From Caryophanon latum (GTDB lineage: Bacteria; Bacillota; Bacilli; Bacillales_A; Planococcaceae), in assembly GCF_001700325.1 (NCBI RefSeq), contig NZ_MATO01000031.1, positions 59,629 through 123,628 of the forward strand: DNA of 64,000 nt. Reading direction: 5' to 3'. Under the pieces are notes generated by a model that was not told the DNA's origin, searched no databases, and saw only the letters and a program-made list of their open reading frames with translations. Positions 16,585 to 24,296 of this stretch are shown piece after piece; the first letter of the stretch is position 1, and each line of letters opens with the position of its first letter. The position numbers and the translations under genes were made by a program.

Positions 16585-18230
16585 TATTCATCCTTTCTGT
16601 TGACAATGCGTCCATTCGCAATTTCGTACACGACGGTCGCGCGGTCAATGCTTTGCTTTTTATGCGCGGTCATAATAATCGTTGCGTGCTGACGTAGCGT
16701 ATCGATTGCATCGAGCAATAAACGTTCGGTTGTGACGTCAAGCGCGGCGGTCGGCTCATCTAAAAAGATAATGCGCGCACGTTTCACAAATGCACGGGCG
16801 ATGGCAACACGCTGCTTTTCGCCGCCCGATAAGCCGAGCCCACCTTCACCGAGCATCGTGTCGAGTCCGTTCGGTAACGTTTCTACCCAAGTTGTGAGCT
16901 GTGCTTGTTGCAGTGCCGCAAATAACGCATCATCACTCACCGTTTGCCCGATGCATACGTTGTCACGCAGCGTACCGGCAAAAATGTACGGGTGCTGTGA
17001 CATGTAGCTCATTTGTGCGTACCAGTCTGCCTCGCTGTAGTGATGGCGCGGGCGACCGTCGTACAATAGCGCGCCGCTTGTTAACTCCGCAAAGCTCGAT
17101 AACATGTTCAGCAGCGTCGTTTTACCGTGCCCTGTTTTGCCGACGAGTGCGACGACTTCGTTTGGGCGAATTGTAAGCGATATCGGACCGATTGTTGTCG
17201 TGTCGTCGTAGCGTAATGTCGCGTCTTGTAGCGTAATCGTTGGCTGAAGCGGCATCGGCTCTTCTCCCCATGCGACGTGCGTATACGTTTTCGTAAGCTC
17301 CTGTTTAATTAACGTCGCTGCCCCTAAACTGCCACGCCCTGTATGGAATGCAGCGCCGAGCTCTTTTAACGAGTTGTAATATTCTGGTGCAAGCGTTAGC
17401 ACGAAAAATGCTGGTGCGAACGTCAGCGTTTGGAATACGATCATTTGGAAGCCAATTTCAAGCGCGACTAAACCGATGCCGAGCGTTGCAATGAGCTCGA
17501 TAAATAGCGTCGAGGCGAACGCGATTTTTAACACGGTCATCGTGCGTTCAGTGAAGCCTTTATTGCTTTCATCAAGGACGTTTGCTTGCGTTTGTTGCTG
17601 TCCGAATAGGCGAATCGTTTGTAAGCCTTGCAGTAAATCTAAAAACGTGCCAGAGAAGCGGTTCATTGCATCAAGCTGCTGCTCGGCTTTTTTTTGCGTC
17701 TGCATGCCGACGATGATGTACGTAATTGGCACAAATGGCGCGGTAATGAGCATGATCCAGCCGCTGTTTGTGTGCGTGCAAAAGACGGCGATTAACACGA
17801 CGAGCGGAATCGTCATCGTCTTCATGAGCTGCGGAATGTAGTCGCGGTAGTAGCTTTCTAGCTCGTCGACTGTCTGCATGAGCAGCGTCACTTTATCACC
17901 TGTTGCCGATTGGACATAATCATTTAATGGTACGTTTGCCCAATGTGCGAGCAGCTTTGTCCGAATTTGTTGCTTCGCGTCATAGGCAAGATGCCCGCCG
18001 ATGCGCTGAATGCTCCACTGCATCGCAAGGCGTAGCGCAATCGCTGCAGCAAGGTAATTAAAATAAACAAATGTATTAGTGAATTTATGTTGTTCGATAA
18101 AAACGGCTGTGACGATTTGGACGATGCTGTAGCCTTGCAGTAAAATGCTTGCGCTTAACAAAACGGCGCTTACTAAAATGCCTGCTACAGCAAATGGTTG
18201 TTTTCGAATAAATTGTTGTAAAAATGCCAT
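16584..18230 (-). CDS. cydD: Thiol/haem exporter ABC subunit CydD
   Basis: A 548-residue ABC half-transporter with an N-terminal membrane domain (about 15-300) and a C-terminal ATPase domain: Walker A VGKTGHGKTTLLNML, signature LSGGEKQRVAIARAF, Walker B RIIFLDEPTAALD. It pairs with CydC in cytochrome bd biogenesis. The start follows GAAAGGAGCGAGAACG. It is divergent from the two-component system, with two TAGGGG-N4-CCMCTA palindromes between. A TATCAT -10-like hexamer on the minus strand (18251-18256) would put the nearer palindrome about 43 bp upstream of the start point, the usual place for an activator. Confidence 0.9.
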   Translation of the reverse strand: MAFLQQFIRKQPFAVAGILVSAVLLSASILLQGYSIVQIVTAVFIEQHKFTNTFVYFNYLAAAIALRLAMQWSIQRIGGHLAYDAKQQIRTKLLAHWANVPLNDYVQSATGDKVTLLMQTVDELESYYRDYIPQLMKTMTIPLVVLIAVFCTHTNSGWIMLITAPFVPITYIIVGMQTQKKAEQQLDAMNRFSGTFLDLLQGLQTIRLFGQQQTQANVLDESNKGFTERTMTVLKIAFASTLFIELIATLGIGLVALEIGFQMIVFQTLTFAPAFFVLTLAPEYYNSLKELGAAFHTGRGSLGAATLIKQELTKTYTHVAWGEEPMPLQPTITLQDATLRYDDTTTIGPISLTIRPNEVVALVGKTGHGKTTLLNMLSSFAELTSGALLYDGRPRHHYSEADWYAQMSYMSQHPYIFAGTLRDNVCIGQTVSDDALFAALQQAQLTTWVETLPNGLDTMLGEGGLGLSGGEKQRVAIARAFVKRARIIFLDEPTAALDVTTERLLLDAIDTLRQHATIIMTAHKKQSIDRATVVYEIANGRIVNRKDE

Positions 18231-18279
18231 CGTTCTCGCTCCTTTCGTTTATGATAGAAAAAAGTGTGGCAAATAAAAC

Positions 18280-18295
18280 TAGGGGTTTTCCACTA
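18280..18295. promoter_or_regulatory. Predicted response-regulator site, cyd box 1
   Basis: TAGGGGTTTTCCACTA fits TAGKGG-N4-CCMCTA. It is centred about 43 bp upstream of the likely cydD start point. GC-rich palindromes of this form are described for the NreC/NarL-type regulators of staphylococci. Confidence 0.65.
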
Positions 18296-18307
18296 ATATT
18301 GTGTATT

Positions 18308-18323
18308 TAGGGGGCGCCCCCTA
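18308..18323. promoter_or_regulatory. Predicted response-regulator site, cyd box 2
   Basis: TAGGGGGCGCCCCCTA is a perfect 16-bp palindrome and the best of the three sites. It lies 28 bp (centre to centre) from box 1, about three helical turns, so two dimers could bind the same face of the DNA. Confidence 0.7.
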
Positions 18324-18482
18324 TATAATTTTGTCACAAGTTTTTTTACACTGAAAGAAGAGTGCGGTAAGTGTCATTTGTTGCCGATTTTGCTTTGGTG
18401 GACGCTTTCAGCAGAGGGCAACACGATGTTGGTTACAAAGGAGTTGTCGTATGGACGCGACGAATTTAGCCTTTGTTCCGCA

Positions 18483-18568
18483 ACAAAACTGAAATCAATG
18501 CTGTACATTAGCGGCAGTGAGCGAGCCGTGAAACTGCCAATTGACTAGCGTATCAAGACGCTTGTTAT
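18483..18568. repeat. Degenerate family B repeat
   Basis: ACTGAAATCAATGCTGTAC near the left and GAGCCGTGAAACTGCC, then TATCAAGACGCTTGTTA at the right, match the two ends of family B, with the middle deleted. It lies in the leader of the histidine kinase gene. Confidence 0.6.
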
Positions 18569-18590
18569 TTTAACGAAAGGACTGTACGCG

Positions 18591-19631
18591 ATGACGTTAA
18601 CGAACAATTACTTTAAAGAAATTTACGAGCATATCCAAGACGGCATTATCGTCATGACTGCCTCGCGCACAATCGTCATGATGAATCCGGCGGCAGAGCG
18701 ATTGACCGGCTGGCGTGTTGGGGAGAGTGTGCCGTACTGTACGTATTGTCAAGAGCGGGTAAAAGCAAGCGGTGAGCCGACGTGCTACTTAATTGCCAAT
18801 AGCGAAGTGCCATCGTTTTTATCGCAAATGCCGACGTATCACGGCAAGCAAATCGACGTTGAAATGAGCACTGCGGCGATTTATGCGAACACCGAAAGCG
18901 GCGAGACGGAATATTTGCTCGTGCTGCGCGATCAGGAGCTGCTAAAAAAGGCGCAGGAAGTCGATATTACGAAAAAGATGATGCATGCGCTCATTGATGC
19001 GAGGGAATCAGAGCATAAACGGCTTGCGCAAGAGCTGCATGACGGCGTTGGACAATCGCTCTTTACGGTGTCGGTCGCACTGCAGGCGGTGAACTCGTTC
19101 ATTCACGACAATCCGAAGCTGTCTTCCTACATTACCGAAGTACAGCACGAATTGCAGCGCGCAATGGACGATGTGAAGGCGTACTCGCACCGGCTCCGAC
19201 CGCACAGCTTAGATCAGCTTGGACTCGTGCCGACAATTCAAACGATGCTGCAGCATTTTGATAAAAATATGCCGCACATTTCGTTTGCATGTCAGTCGCA
19301 CAACGTCGAGCGGTACACACCTGACGTCGAAATTAACGTCTACCGCGTCGTGCAGGAGGCGATTCATAACGTGCTGAAATATGCGAATGCGAAACATGTA
19401 AGCGTAACGTTGTCGGACGATGCGGACTATTTGCGCGTGACGATTACAGATGATGGTATCGGCTTTGATCGCAAACAGCTACAAAGTGAAGGGCTCGGGC
19501 TAAAGCATATGGAGGAGCGCATGGCATTTATTGACGGCGCGTGCCGTATTACGTCCGTATTAGGTGAAGGAACGACAATTGAACTACGCATACCGAGGTG
19601 GCAAAATGATGAACATATTATTAGTAGATGA
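18591..19631 (+). CDS. PAS sensor histidine kinase of the NarL-type pair, probable redox/oxygen sensor
   Basis: A 346-residue cytoplasmic kinase without membrane helices. A PAS domain (about 8-115) carries three cysteines, Cys50, Cys53 and Cys65 (PYCTYCQERV and PTCYL), that could hold an iron-sulphur cluster or act as thiol switches. The HisKA_3 dimerisation domain has His150 in LAQELHDGVGQSLF, followed by a HATPase domain with EAIHNVLKYANA and DDGIGFD boxes. Similar soluble Cys-bearing kinases (NreB, AirS) sense oxygen. Placement between cydDC and cydABS suggests that it controls cytochrome bd. The overlapping response regulator gene is its partner. The cluster hypothesis needs testing, as NreB and AirS use four cysteines. 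Confidence 0.85.
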   Translation: MTLTNNYFKEIYEHIQDGIIVMTASRTIVMMNPAAERLTGWRVGESVPYCTYCQERVKASGEPTCYLIANSEVPSFLSQMPTYHGKQIDVEMSTAAIYANTESGETEYLLVLRDQELLKKAQEVDITKKMMHALIDARESEHKRLAQELHDGVGQSLFTVSVALQAVNSFIHDNPKLSSYITEVQHELQRAMDDVKAYSHRLRPHSLDQLGLVPTIQTMLQHFDKNMPHISFACQSHNVERYTPDVEINVYRVVQEAIHNVLKYANAKHVSVTLSDDADYLRVTITDDGIGFDRKQLQSEGLGLKHMEERMAFIDGACRITSVLGEGTTIELRIPRWQNDEHIISR

Positions 19632-20238
19632 TCACGTATTAATTCGTAAAGGCATTGCGCTACTACTGGATCATTACGACGATGTGACGGTCGTTGGCGA
19701 GGCGAGCGATGGTGAGGAAGCAATTCAGCTTGCATATCAGCTTGAGCCAGACGTTATATTAATGGACATTTCGATTCCAGGTGGGCTAGACGGCTTTACA
19801 GCAGCGAAGGAAATTAAAGAAAAGCTGCCGCACATTAACATTATTTTTTTAACGATGCATAACGAAATTGCATACATTGAACGCGCCATTGAACTGCAGG
19901 CGGACGGTTACATTTTAAAAAACAGTCAAGGCGGTGTCATGTACGAAGCAATTTACAAAGTGTATCATAACGAGCGCTACTTCGACGTCGGCTTACCGGA
20001 CGAGCAGCTCGACAAACTGTTTAAGCAAAAGAAGAAAAAAGGTGACGTCCTTTCAACGCGCGAGCAGGAGGTGCTACGCTTAACGATTCTCGGCTACACG
20101 AACGTCCAAATTGCCGACAAGCTGTTCATTAGCGCAAAAACGGTCGAAAACCATAAGGCGAACATTATGCATAAGCTTGAGCTGACGAGTAAGGCGGAGC
20201 TCATTCAGTACGGCATTACGAACGGGTATATTGATTGA
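19606..20238 (+). CDS. NarL/FixJ-family response regulator, partner of the PAS kinase
   Basis: A 210-residue two-domain regulator; the start is the first of two adjacent ATGs (19606, 19609), preceded by GAGGTGG, and overlaps the kinase gene by 26 bp. The receiver domain has the acidic pocket VDDH at 7-10 and the phosphoacceptor Asp54 in DVILMDISIPG, with the conserved Lys near 104 (GYILKNSQGG). The C-terminal LuxR-type HTH (about 148-208) contains LSTREQEVLRLTILGYTN and KTVENHKANIMHKL. It is predicted to bind the TAGKGG-N4-CCMCTA palindromes near cydD and cydA. Confidence 0.92.
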   Translation: MMNILLVDDHVLIRKGIALLLDHYDDVTVVGEASDGEEAIQLAYQLEPDVILMDISIPGGLDGFTAAKEIKEKLPHINIIFLTMHNEIAYIERAIELQADGYILKNSQGGVMYEAIYKVYHNERYFDVGLPDEQLDKLFKQKKKKGDVLSTREQEVLRLTILGYTNVQIADKLFISAKTVENHKANIMHKLELTSKAELIQYGITNGYID

Positions 20239-20252
20239 GGGGAAAGTGCTTA

Positions 20253-20290
20253 CGTGCTAGTGGGAAATTCTTTTTTCCACTAGCATTTTG
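20253..20290 (+). terminator. Terminator of the two-component operon
   Basis: The stem GTGCTAGTGGGAA / TTTTCCACTAGCA is followed by TTTTG. It includes a TAGTGG/CCACTA pair like the predicted regulator sites, but the spacing is too long for a site. Confidence 0.75.
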
Positions 20291-20299
20291 TTGTTTTCG

Positions 20300-20690
20300 T
20301 AGTTGCTTTTCTTCGAGCAGGCTTTTGTAGGGGGACGGCTCGACGCTCGTACTGTTTCTCTAGAAGTTTGCTCTTCCACGTCGCAACTACTTCTTTACAC
20401 TTTCAGGACTGAATACATCGCTCTCCTTCGAACGTATTCCAATTGTTCAAATAAATTACTTGCAATGAAAACCATGTTGAACGCACTTTCGCAATCGTTG
20501 TATGTATTCCTCAAACGTTTTAAACCGCAAAATTCATGTTTCCGCAGTCTCAGCTATGTAACGTGCAACATATGAGTTACTGTTTGTGCGCGGCAAGTCC
20601 CAAGAAAGCGAGCCGCAGAAGCGAACACGTTTCTCACATCTGCCTCGACGTGGAGAGCAATACCCCCAATTCCTCTTTCCTCCACCATTT
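20300..20690. repeat. Degenerate mixed repeat region between the regulator and cydA
   Basis: Two decayed elements are visible. The first (about 20300-20395) is bounded by CGTAGTTGC and GCAACTACTT and has a family A-like interior (GTTGCTTTTCTTCGAGCAGGC). The second (about 20590-20680) has GAAAGCGAGCCGCA from family B and CTGCCTCGACGTGGAGAGCAA from families A and C. No gene is convincing in this stretch. Confidence 0.5.
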
Positions 20691-20712
20691 GTTCACATTT
20701 TCCTGCTCGTTA

Positions 20713-20728
20713 TAGTGGGAAACCCCTA
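20713..20728. promoter_or_regulatory. Predicted response-regulator site, cyd box 3
   Basis: TAGTGGGAAACCCCTA fits the same TAGKGG-N4-CCMCTA pattern as the two sites near cydD. A TATACT -10 lies at 20752-20757 with only a poor -35 (TATTTT), which places the box centre about 43 bp before the likely start point, typical for an activator. Confidence 0.65.
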
Positions 20729-20791
20729 TATTTTCGTTCTTCGCGTCGTTCTATACTGACAATACAGTTTGAAGCACGAGGGGGCACGAGC

Positions 20792-20869
20792 ATGAGCAAG
20801 AAAGTGGTAGCTATCAGTTTTACGCTGTCATCGATTGCGTTATCGACAATTATCGCAGCGATTTTGTAA
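20792..20869 (+). CDS. Candidate 25-residue membrane micropeptide upstream of cydA
   Basis: ATG to TAA encodes MSKKVVAISFTLSSIALSTI and five more residues (IAAIL). Two lysines are followed by one hydrophobic helix of about 20 residues, as in small bd-oxidase subunits. AGGGGG lies about 9 nt before the ATG and cydA follows 18 nt after the stop, so it would be the first gene of the cyd transcript. A separate CydS is present at the other end of the operon, so this would be an additional subunit, assembly factor or a leader peptide. The call rests on a short frame only. Confidence 0.5.
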   Translation: MSKKVVAISFTLSSIALSTIIAAIL

Positions 20870-20887
20870 TGTAAGGAGGCATTTCAA

Positions 20888-22219
20888 ATGGATCAATCAG
20901 CCGTTTTTTGGAGTCGGGCATTAACGGAACTGACGTTATCATTTCATATTTTATTCGCAACATTAGGTGTCGGTGTGCCGCTCATGATTTTAATTGCGCA
21001 GTACGTCGGCTATAAGAAAAACGACGCGCACTACACGCTCATGGCAAGACGCTGGGCGCGCGGCTTTACGATTACGGTAGCAGTCGGCGTCGTAACCGGT
21101 ACAGTGATTGGCTTACAGCTATCGTTGCTTTGGCCGCAGTTTATGGAGCTTGCAGGGCAAATTATCGCCTTGCCGCTATTTATGGAAACGTTCGCCTTTT
21201 TCTTTGAAGCGATTTTTTTAGGCATTTATTTATATACGTGGGATCGTTTCCAAAATCCGAAGCACCATATGCTACTGCTCATTCCGGTAGCGATTGGCGC
21301 ATCGATGTCAGCCGTGTTCATTACAATCGTCAATGCGTTCATGAATGCACCGCGCGGATTTGACCTCGTCGGTGGAGAGCTTATTAACATTCAGCCGATT
21401 TTAGCGATGTTTACACCAGCGATGCCGACGAAAATCGGGCATGTGTTAACGTCAAGCTATATGACGGTGGCGTTTATTTTAGCTGCCATTGCCGCGTATC
21501 GATTACTGCGTGGTGAAGACCATGTGTATCATAAAAAAGCGCTTAGTTTAATGATGAAGCTTGGTATTATTTTCTCGCTTGCAACGGCGCTTGTCGGGGA
21601 CTTCTCAGCGAAATATTTAGCGGAGTACCAGCCAGAAAAGCTTGCTGCAGCAGAGTGGCATTTTGAAACAGAAGCAGGAGCGGATTTAATTTTCTTCGGT
21701 GTGCTTGACGGCGAGGAAGTAAAATATGAAATTCGCATTCCGAAAGTGCTCAGCTTTTTAGCGAGCAACGACTTCAATGCAGAAGTAACGGGGCTGAATG
21801 AATTTTCCGAGGACGAGCAGCCACCGCTTATAACGCACTATTTCTTTGATGTGATGGTGTCGATCGGCGTGCTCATGATCTTTGTATCGTTTGCATTCGT
21901 ATTCGGGAAATGGCGCAACTGGCAATGGATTCATTCGCGACCATTTAGATGGTTCATCGTGCTGAGCGGACCGCTATCACTCGTGGCGATTGAAGCGGGC
22001 TGGTGGTTAGCAGAGCTCGGTCGTCAGCCGTGGATTTTATACGGCATTATGCGCACAGCAGACGGCGCAACGACTGCTACTGGTGTCGAATGGCTCTTCA
22101 TTGCATTTGCGATTGTGTATTTCATTTTAGCAATCGGCAGCATCGTCGTATTACGTCGCATGTTTAAACATAACCCAGTCGAAAAAGAATTAGCAATGCG
22201 TGAAGGCGGTGGGGTGTAA
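20888..22219 (+). CDS. cydA: Cytochrome bd quinol oxidase subunit I
   Basis: A 443-residue membrane protein that oxidises quinol and reduces oxygen to water with haems b558, b595 and d. His20 in TLSFHILFATLGVG is the conserved N-terminal haem ligand; KIGHVLTSSYM carries the b558 histidine and GRQPWILYGIMRT is the family signature. METFAFFFEAIFLG contains the conserved Glu of the proton path. The periplasmic Q-loop is of the short type usual in Bacillales. AAGGAGG precedes the ATG. The stop overlaps the cydB start (TAATG). Confidence 0.95.
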   Translation: MDQSAVFWSRALTELTLSFHILFATLGVGVPLMILIAQYVGYKKNDAHYTLMARRWARGFTITVAVGVVTGTVIGLQLSLLWPQFMELAGQIIALPLFMETFAFFFEAIFLGIYLYTWDRFQNPKHHMLLLIPVAIGASMSAVFITIVNAFMNAPRGFDLVGGELINIQPILAMFTPAMPTKIGHVLTSSYMTVAFILAAIAAYRLLRGEDHVYHKKALSLMMKLGIIFSLATALVGDFSAKYLAEYQPEKLAAAEWHFETEAGADLIFFGVLDGEEVKYEIRIPKVLSFLASNDFNAEVTGLNEFSEDEQPPLITHYFFDVMVSIGVLMIFVSFAFVFGKWRNWQWIHSRPFRWFIVLSGPLSLVAIEAGWWLAELGRQPWILYGIMRTADGATTATGVEWLFIAFAIVYFILAIGSIVVLRRMFKHNPVEKELAMREGGGV

Positions 22220-23247
22220 TGTTTTTAGAAGTGTTAGGCATTACGGTATTATGGATTTTCTTGCTCGGTTACGTCATTGTTGCCTCGATCGATTTCGGGG
22301 CGGGGTTCTTTAATGCGTACAGCTTAGTGACGAATAAAAATCATATTTTATCGGGTATTATTAAACGTTATTTATCGCCAGTGTGGGAAATTACGAACGT
22401 GTTTTTCGTGTTCTTCTTCGTCGGCATCGTCGGCTTTTTCCCACAAACGGCGTATTACTACGGTACAGTACTTCTTGTGCCAGCGTCGATCGCGCTCATT
22501 TTATTAACGCTGCGCGGTAGCTACTATGCGTTTGAATCGTATAGCGGCGTGACGGGGCATAAAGGGTATGCGCTCATGTACGGTTTAGCAGGGTTATTTA
22601 TTCCTGCTTCACTTTCAGTCGTGCTGACGATTTCAGAAGGTGGCTTCGTACAACTAACAGAAGTAGGACCACAGCTTGATTACAACGCACTGTTTACGAG
22701 TCCGCTCACATGGGCAATCGTCGTGCTTAGTATTACTGCTGTGTTATATATATCTGCCGTGTTTTTAACATGGTATGCGCATTATGCAGGCGATAATAAA
22801 GCAGGTATGCTTATGCGAAAATATGCGCTCGTTACGTCATTGCCGCTTATCGTCAGCGCAATCGGCATCATTGTCGAAATGCGCCGCACAGGCAACTGGC
22901 ATTACGCGAATATGGTCGATTTATCGTGGCTATTTATCGTATCGGGCATTTTATTTTTGGCGACAACTGCACTACTTTGGCTGAAAGACAAGTACGGATT
23001 TGCCGTATTGCTGATGATTTTACAATTTGCAACTGCATTTTTCGCATACGGCATCTCGCACTATCCGTATTTACTGTATCCATATTTAACGGTGCACGAC
23101 AGCTTTACGACAACGTCTATGGCAATAGCAATCGTCATCGCGTTTATCGCTGGGCTATGCTTACTCATTCCGTCGATGTATTTAGTGTTGAAGCTGTTCA
23201 TTTTCAACAAGTCCTACGCATCTGGCGACGAAGAAACGCACGTATAG
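22219..23247 (+). CDS. cydB: Cytochrome bd quinol oxidase subunit II
   Basis: A 342-residue membrane protein with about eight to nine helices. The opening VIVASIDFGAGFFNAYSLV, just after the first turn, is typical of CydB, as is VWEITNVFFVFFFVG further on. It forms the structural partner of CydA and has no haem in the best-studied enzymes. Translationally coupled to cydA (overlap of one base) and followed 12 nt later by the small subunit gene cydS. Confidence 0.93.
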   Translation: MFLEVLGITVLWIFLLGYVIVASIDFGAGFFNAYSLVTNKNHILSGIIKRYLSPVWEITNVFFVFFFVGIVGFFPQTAYYYGTVLLVPASIALILLTLRGSYYAFESYSGVTGHKGYALMYGLAGLFIPASLSVVLTISEGGFVQLTEVGPQLDYNALFTSPLTWAIVVLSITAVLYISAVFLTWYAHYAGDNKAGMLMRKYALVTSLPLIVSAIGIIVEMRRTGNWHYANMVDLSWLFIVSGILFLATTALLWLKDKYGFAVLLMILQFATAFFAYGISHYPYLLYPYLTVHDSFTTTSMAIAIVIAFIAGLCLLIPSMYLVLKLFIFNKSYASGDEETHV

Positions 23248-23259
23248 GGGTGAATTCGT

Positions 23260-23352
23260 ATGGAGCACTTTTTAATCTTTTACGCACCGATTGTTGTCGT
23301 CGTGGCATCAATTGCAGCGGCATTCGTCGTCGCGGTGAAAACAGCTGAATAA
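23260..23352 (+). CDS. cydS: Cytochrome bd small subunit CydS
   Basis: A 30-residue single-helix protein beginning MEHFLIFYAPIVVVVASIAA. This pattern, with FLIxYAPxVVV and a helix followed by a charged tail, closely matches CydS, the third subunit first seen in the Geobacillus bd oxidase structure. AGGGGTG precedes the ATG by 7 nt and cydB ends 12 nt upstream. It should sit beside CydA and stabilise haem b558. Confidence 0.88.
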   Translation: MEHFLIFYAPIVVVVASIAAAFVVAVKTAE

Positions 23353-23358
23353 GCGAAT

Positions 23359-23397
23359 TAGGCATTTGAGTAGCTATGGCTCAAATGCCTTTTTCTT
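23359..23397 (+). terminator. Terminator of the cydABS operon
   Basis: The perfect stem AGGCATTTGAG / CTCAAATGCCT is followed by TTTTTC, right after cydS. Confidence 0.9.
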
Positions 23398-23498
23398 TTC
23401 AAGTAATGCGTGCAAATGTTCATTTTGCGACGTTCGCTCGACTGCGGAGTGCCACGCCATTATGCTACAATCAAAACTAATGATAGAGGTGATTTTCG

Positions 23499-24178
23499 AT
23501 GAATCAACAAGCATTGCGACGCATTCCGCTGCATAAATTGATTGATTTGAAAGTGGACTTTGCCTTTAAGCAACTGTTCGGCAGCGAGCGTAACAAACAT
23601 ATTACAATTGTGTTCTTAAATGCGATTTTGGCACGAACAGGACGCGATACGATTAAAGAAAGGCTGTATGCGCCATGCGACTCGCGTTCCTGGGGCTCGG
23701 CTCAAGCCTCCTCACCGCGAGCGGTTGCGGGGTCTTGAGTCACGAGCTTTTCCCCAAGGAGTCTCGTCGCGCGCATACAGCCATTATCATTTTACATATC
23801 ATCTAATAAAGTACGTTAGAAGCCCATCTTGATCTGCTTGTAAAAACGCAGGCGGGTGAGCACATTAACATTGAGATGCAGCTATCGAATCAAGACGACA
23901 TGATGAAGCGTACCCTTTACTATTGGTCACGTCTGTTTGCGAAGCAGCTCGAAAAAGGAAAAGGGTATCGCACGCTCTTGCCGACCATTACAATTAACAT
24001 TTGCAACTTTACGGTGTTGAACGATTTGCCGCACTACCACACGACGTATCATTTGTATGAGGACGCAGAGTTGAAGCGTTTGCGCCCAATCGGTGACATA
24101 CTCGAAGTGCATTTTATTGAAATGAATAAATTTTTAAAAGCGTGGCGCGGCAAATGCTCGCAGCGAACGTCGATATGA
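23499..24178 (+). pseudogene. Rpn-type PD-(D/E)XK nuclease/transposase family pseudogene
   Basis: The 5' part (23499-23661) encodes MNQQALRRIPLHKLIDLKVD and then FAFKQLFGSERNKHITIVFL, the usual opening of Rpn/PDDEXK nuclease family transposase proteins. A 121-bp repeat (23662-23782) then breaks the frame. Downstream, the coding sense resumes (about 23825 onward) with DLLVKTQAGEHINIEMQL, which carries the catalytic D...E-x-Q core, and continues to FLKAWRGK before stopping early. The intact family has about 280-320 residues, so the C-terminus is also lost. A ribosome site (AGAGGTG) remains. The product is surely not functional. Confidence 0.8.
23662..23782. repeat. Family B-derived repeat inside the pseudogene
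   Basis: The element is bounded by a perfect 12-bp inverted repeat, GGCTGTATGCGC (23662-23673) and GCGCATACAGCC (23771-23782). The interior is the reverse complement of family B core sequence (CTGGGGCTCGG, CTCAAGCCTCC, GGTCTTGAGTCACGAGC). It lies inside the nuclease-like reading frame and so looks like an insertion. Confidence 0.8.
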
Positions 24179-24250
24179 ACATCATTTAACAGTGTACTGG
24201 CTTAACGTTGGAACAAATTCATCCGCTACAAGAAAAATAATAAAATGAAT

Positions 24251-24293
24251 GAAAAAGATGTGCTCGCAAGTGAAAATGCGGCACATCTTTTTG
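24251..24293. terminator. Terminator, probably bidirectional
   Basis: The perfect stem AAAAAGATGTGC / GCACATCTTTTT with a 17-nt loop lies between the pseudogene and the minus-strand chemoreceptor gene. Confidence 0.85.
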
Positions 24294-24296
24294 TCG

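Noticed and set aside
20253..20290. TAGTGG...CCACTA pair as a fourth cyd box
   Set aside because: The half-sites are separated by far more than 4 bp and form the stem of a terminator.
20303..20575. Plus-strand frame of 90 codons before cydA
   Set aside because: It covers degenerate repeat sequence and has no ribosome site or recognisable protein features.
23499..23738. Intact 79-residue gene at the start of the pseudogene
   Set aside because: The last third of the frame is repeat sequence, and the catalytic part of the family lies beyond the break.
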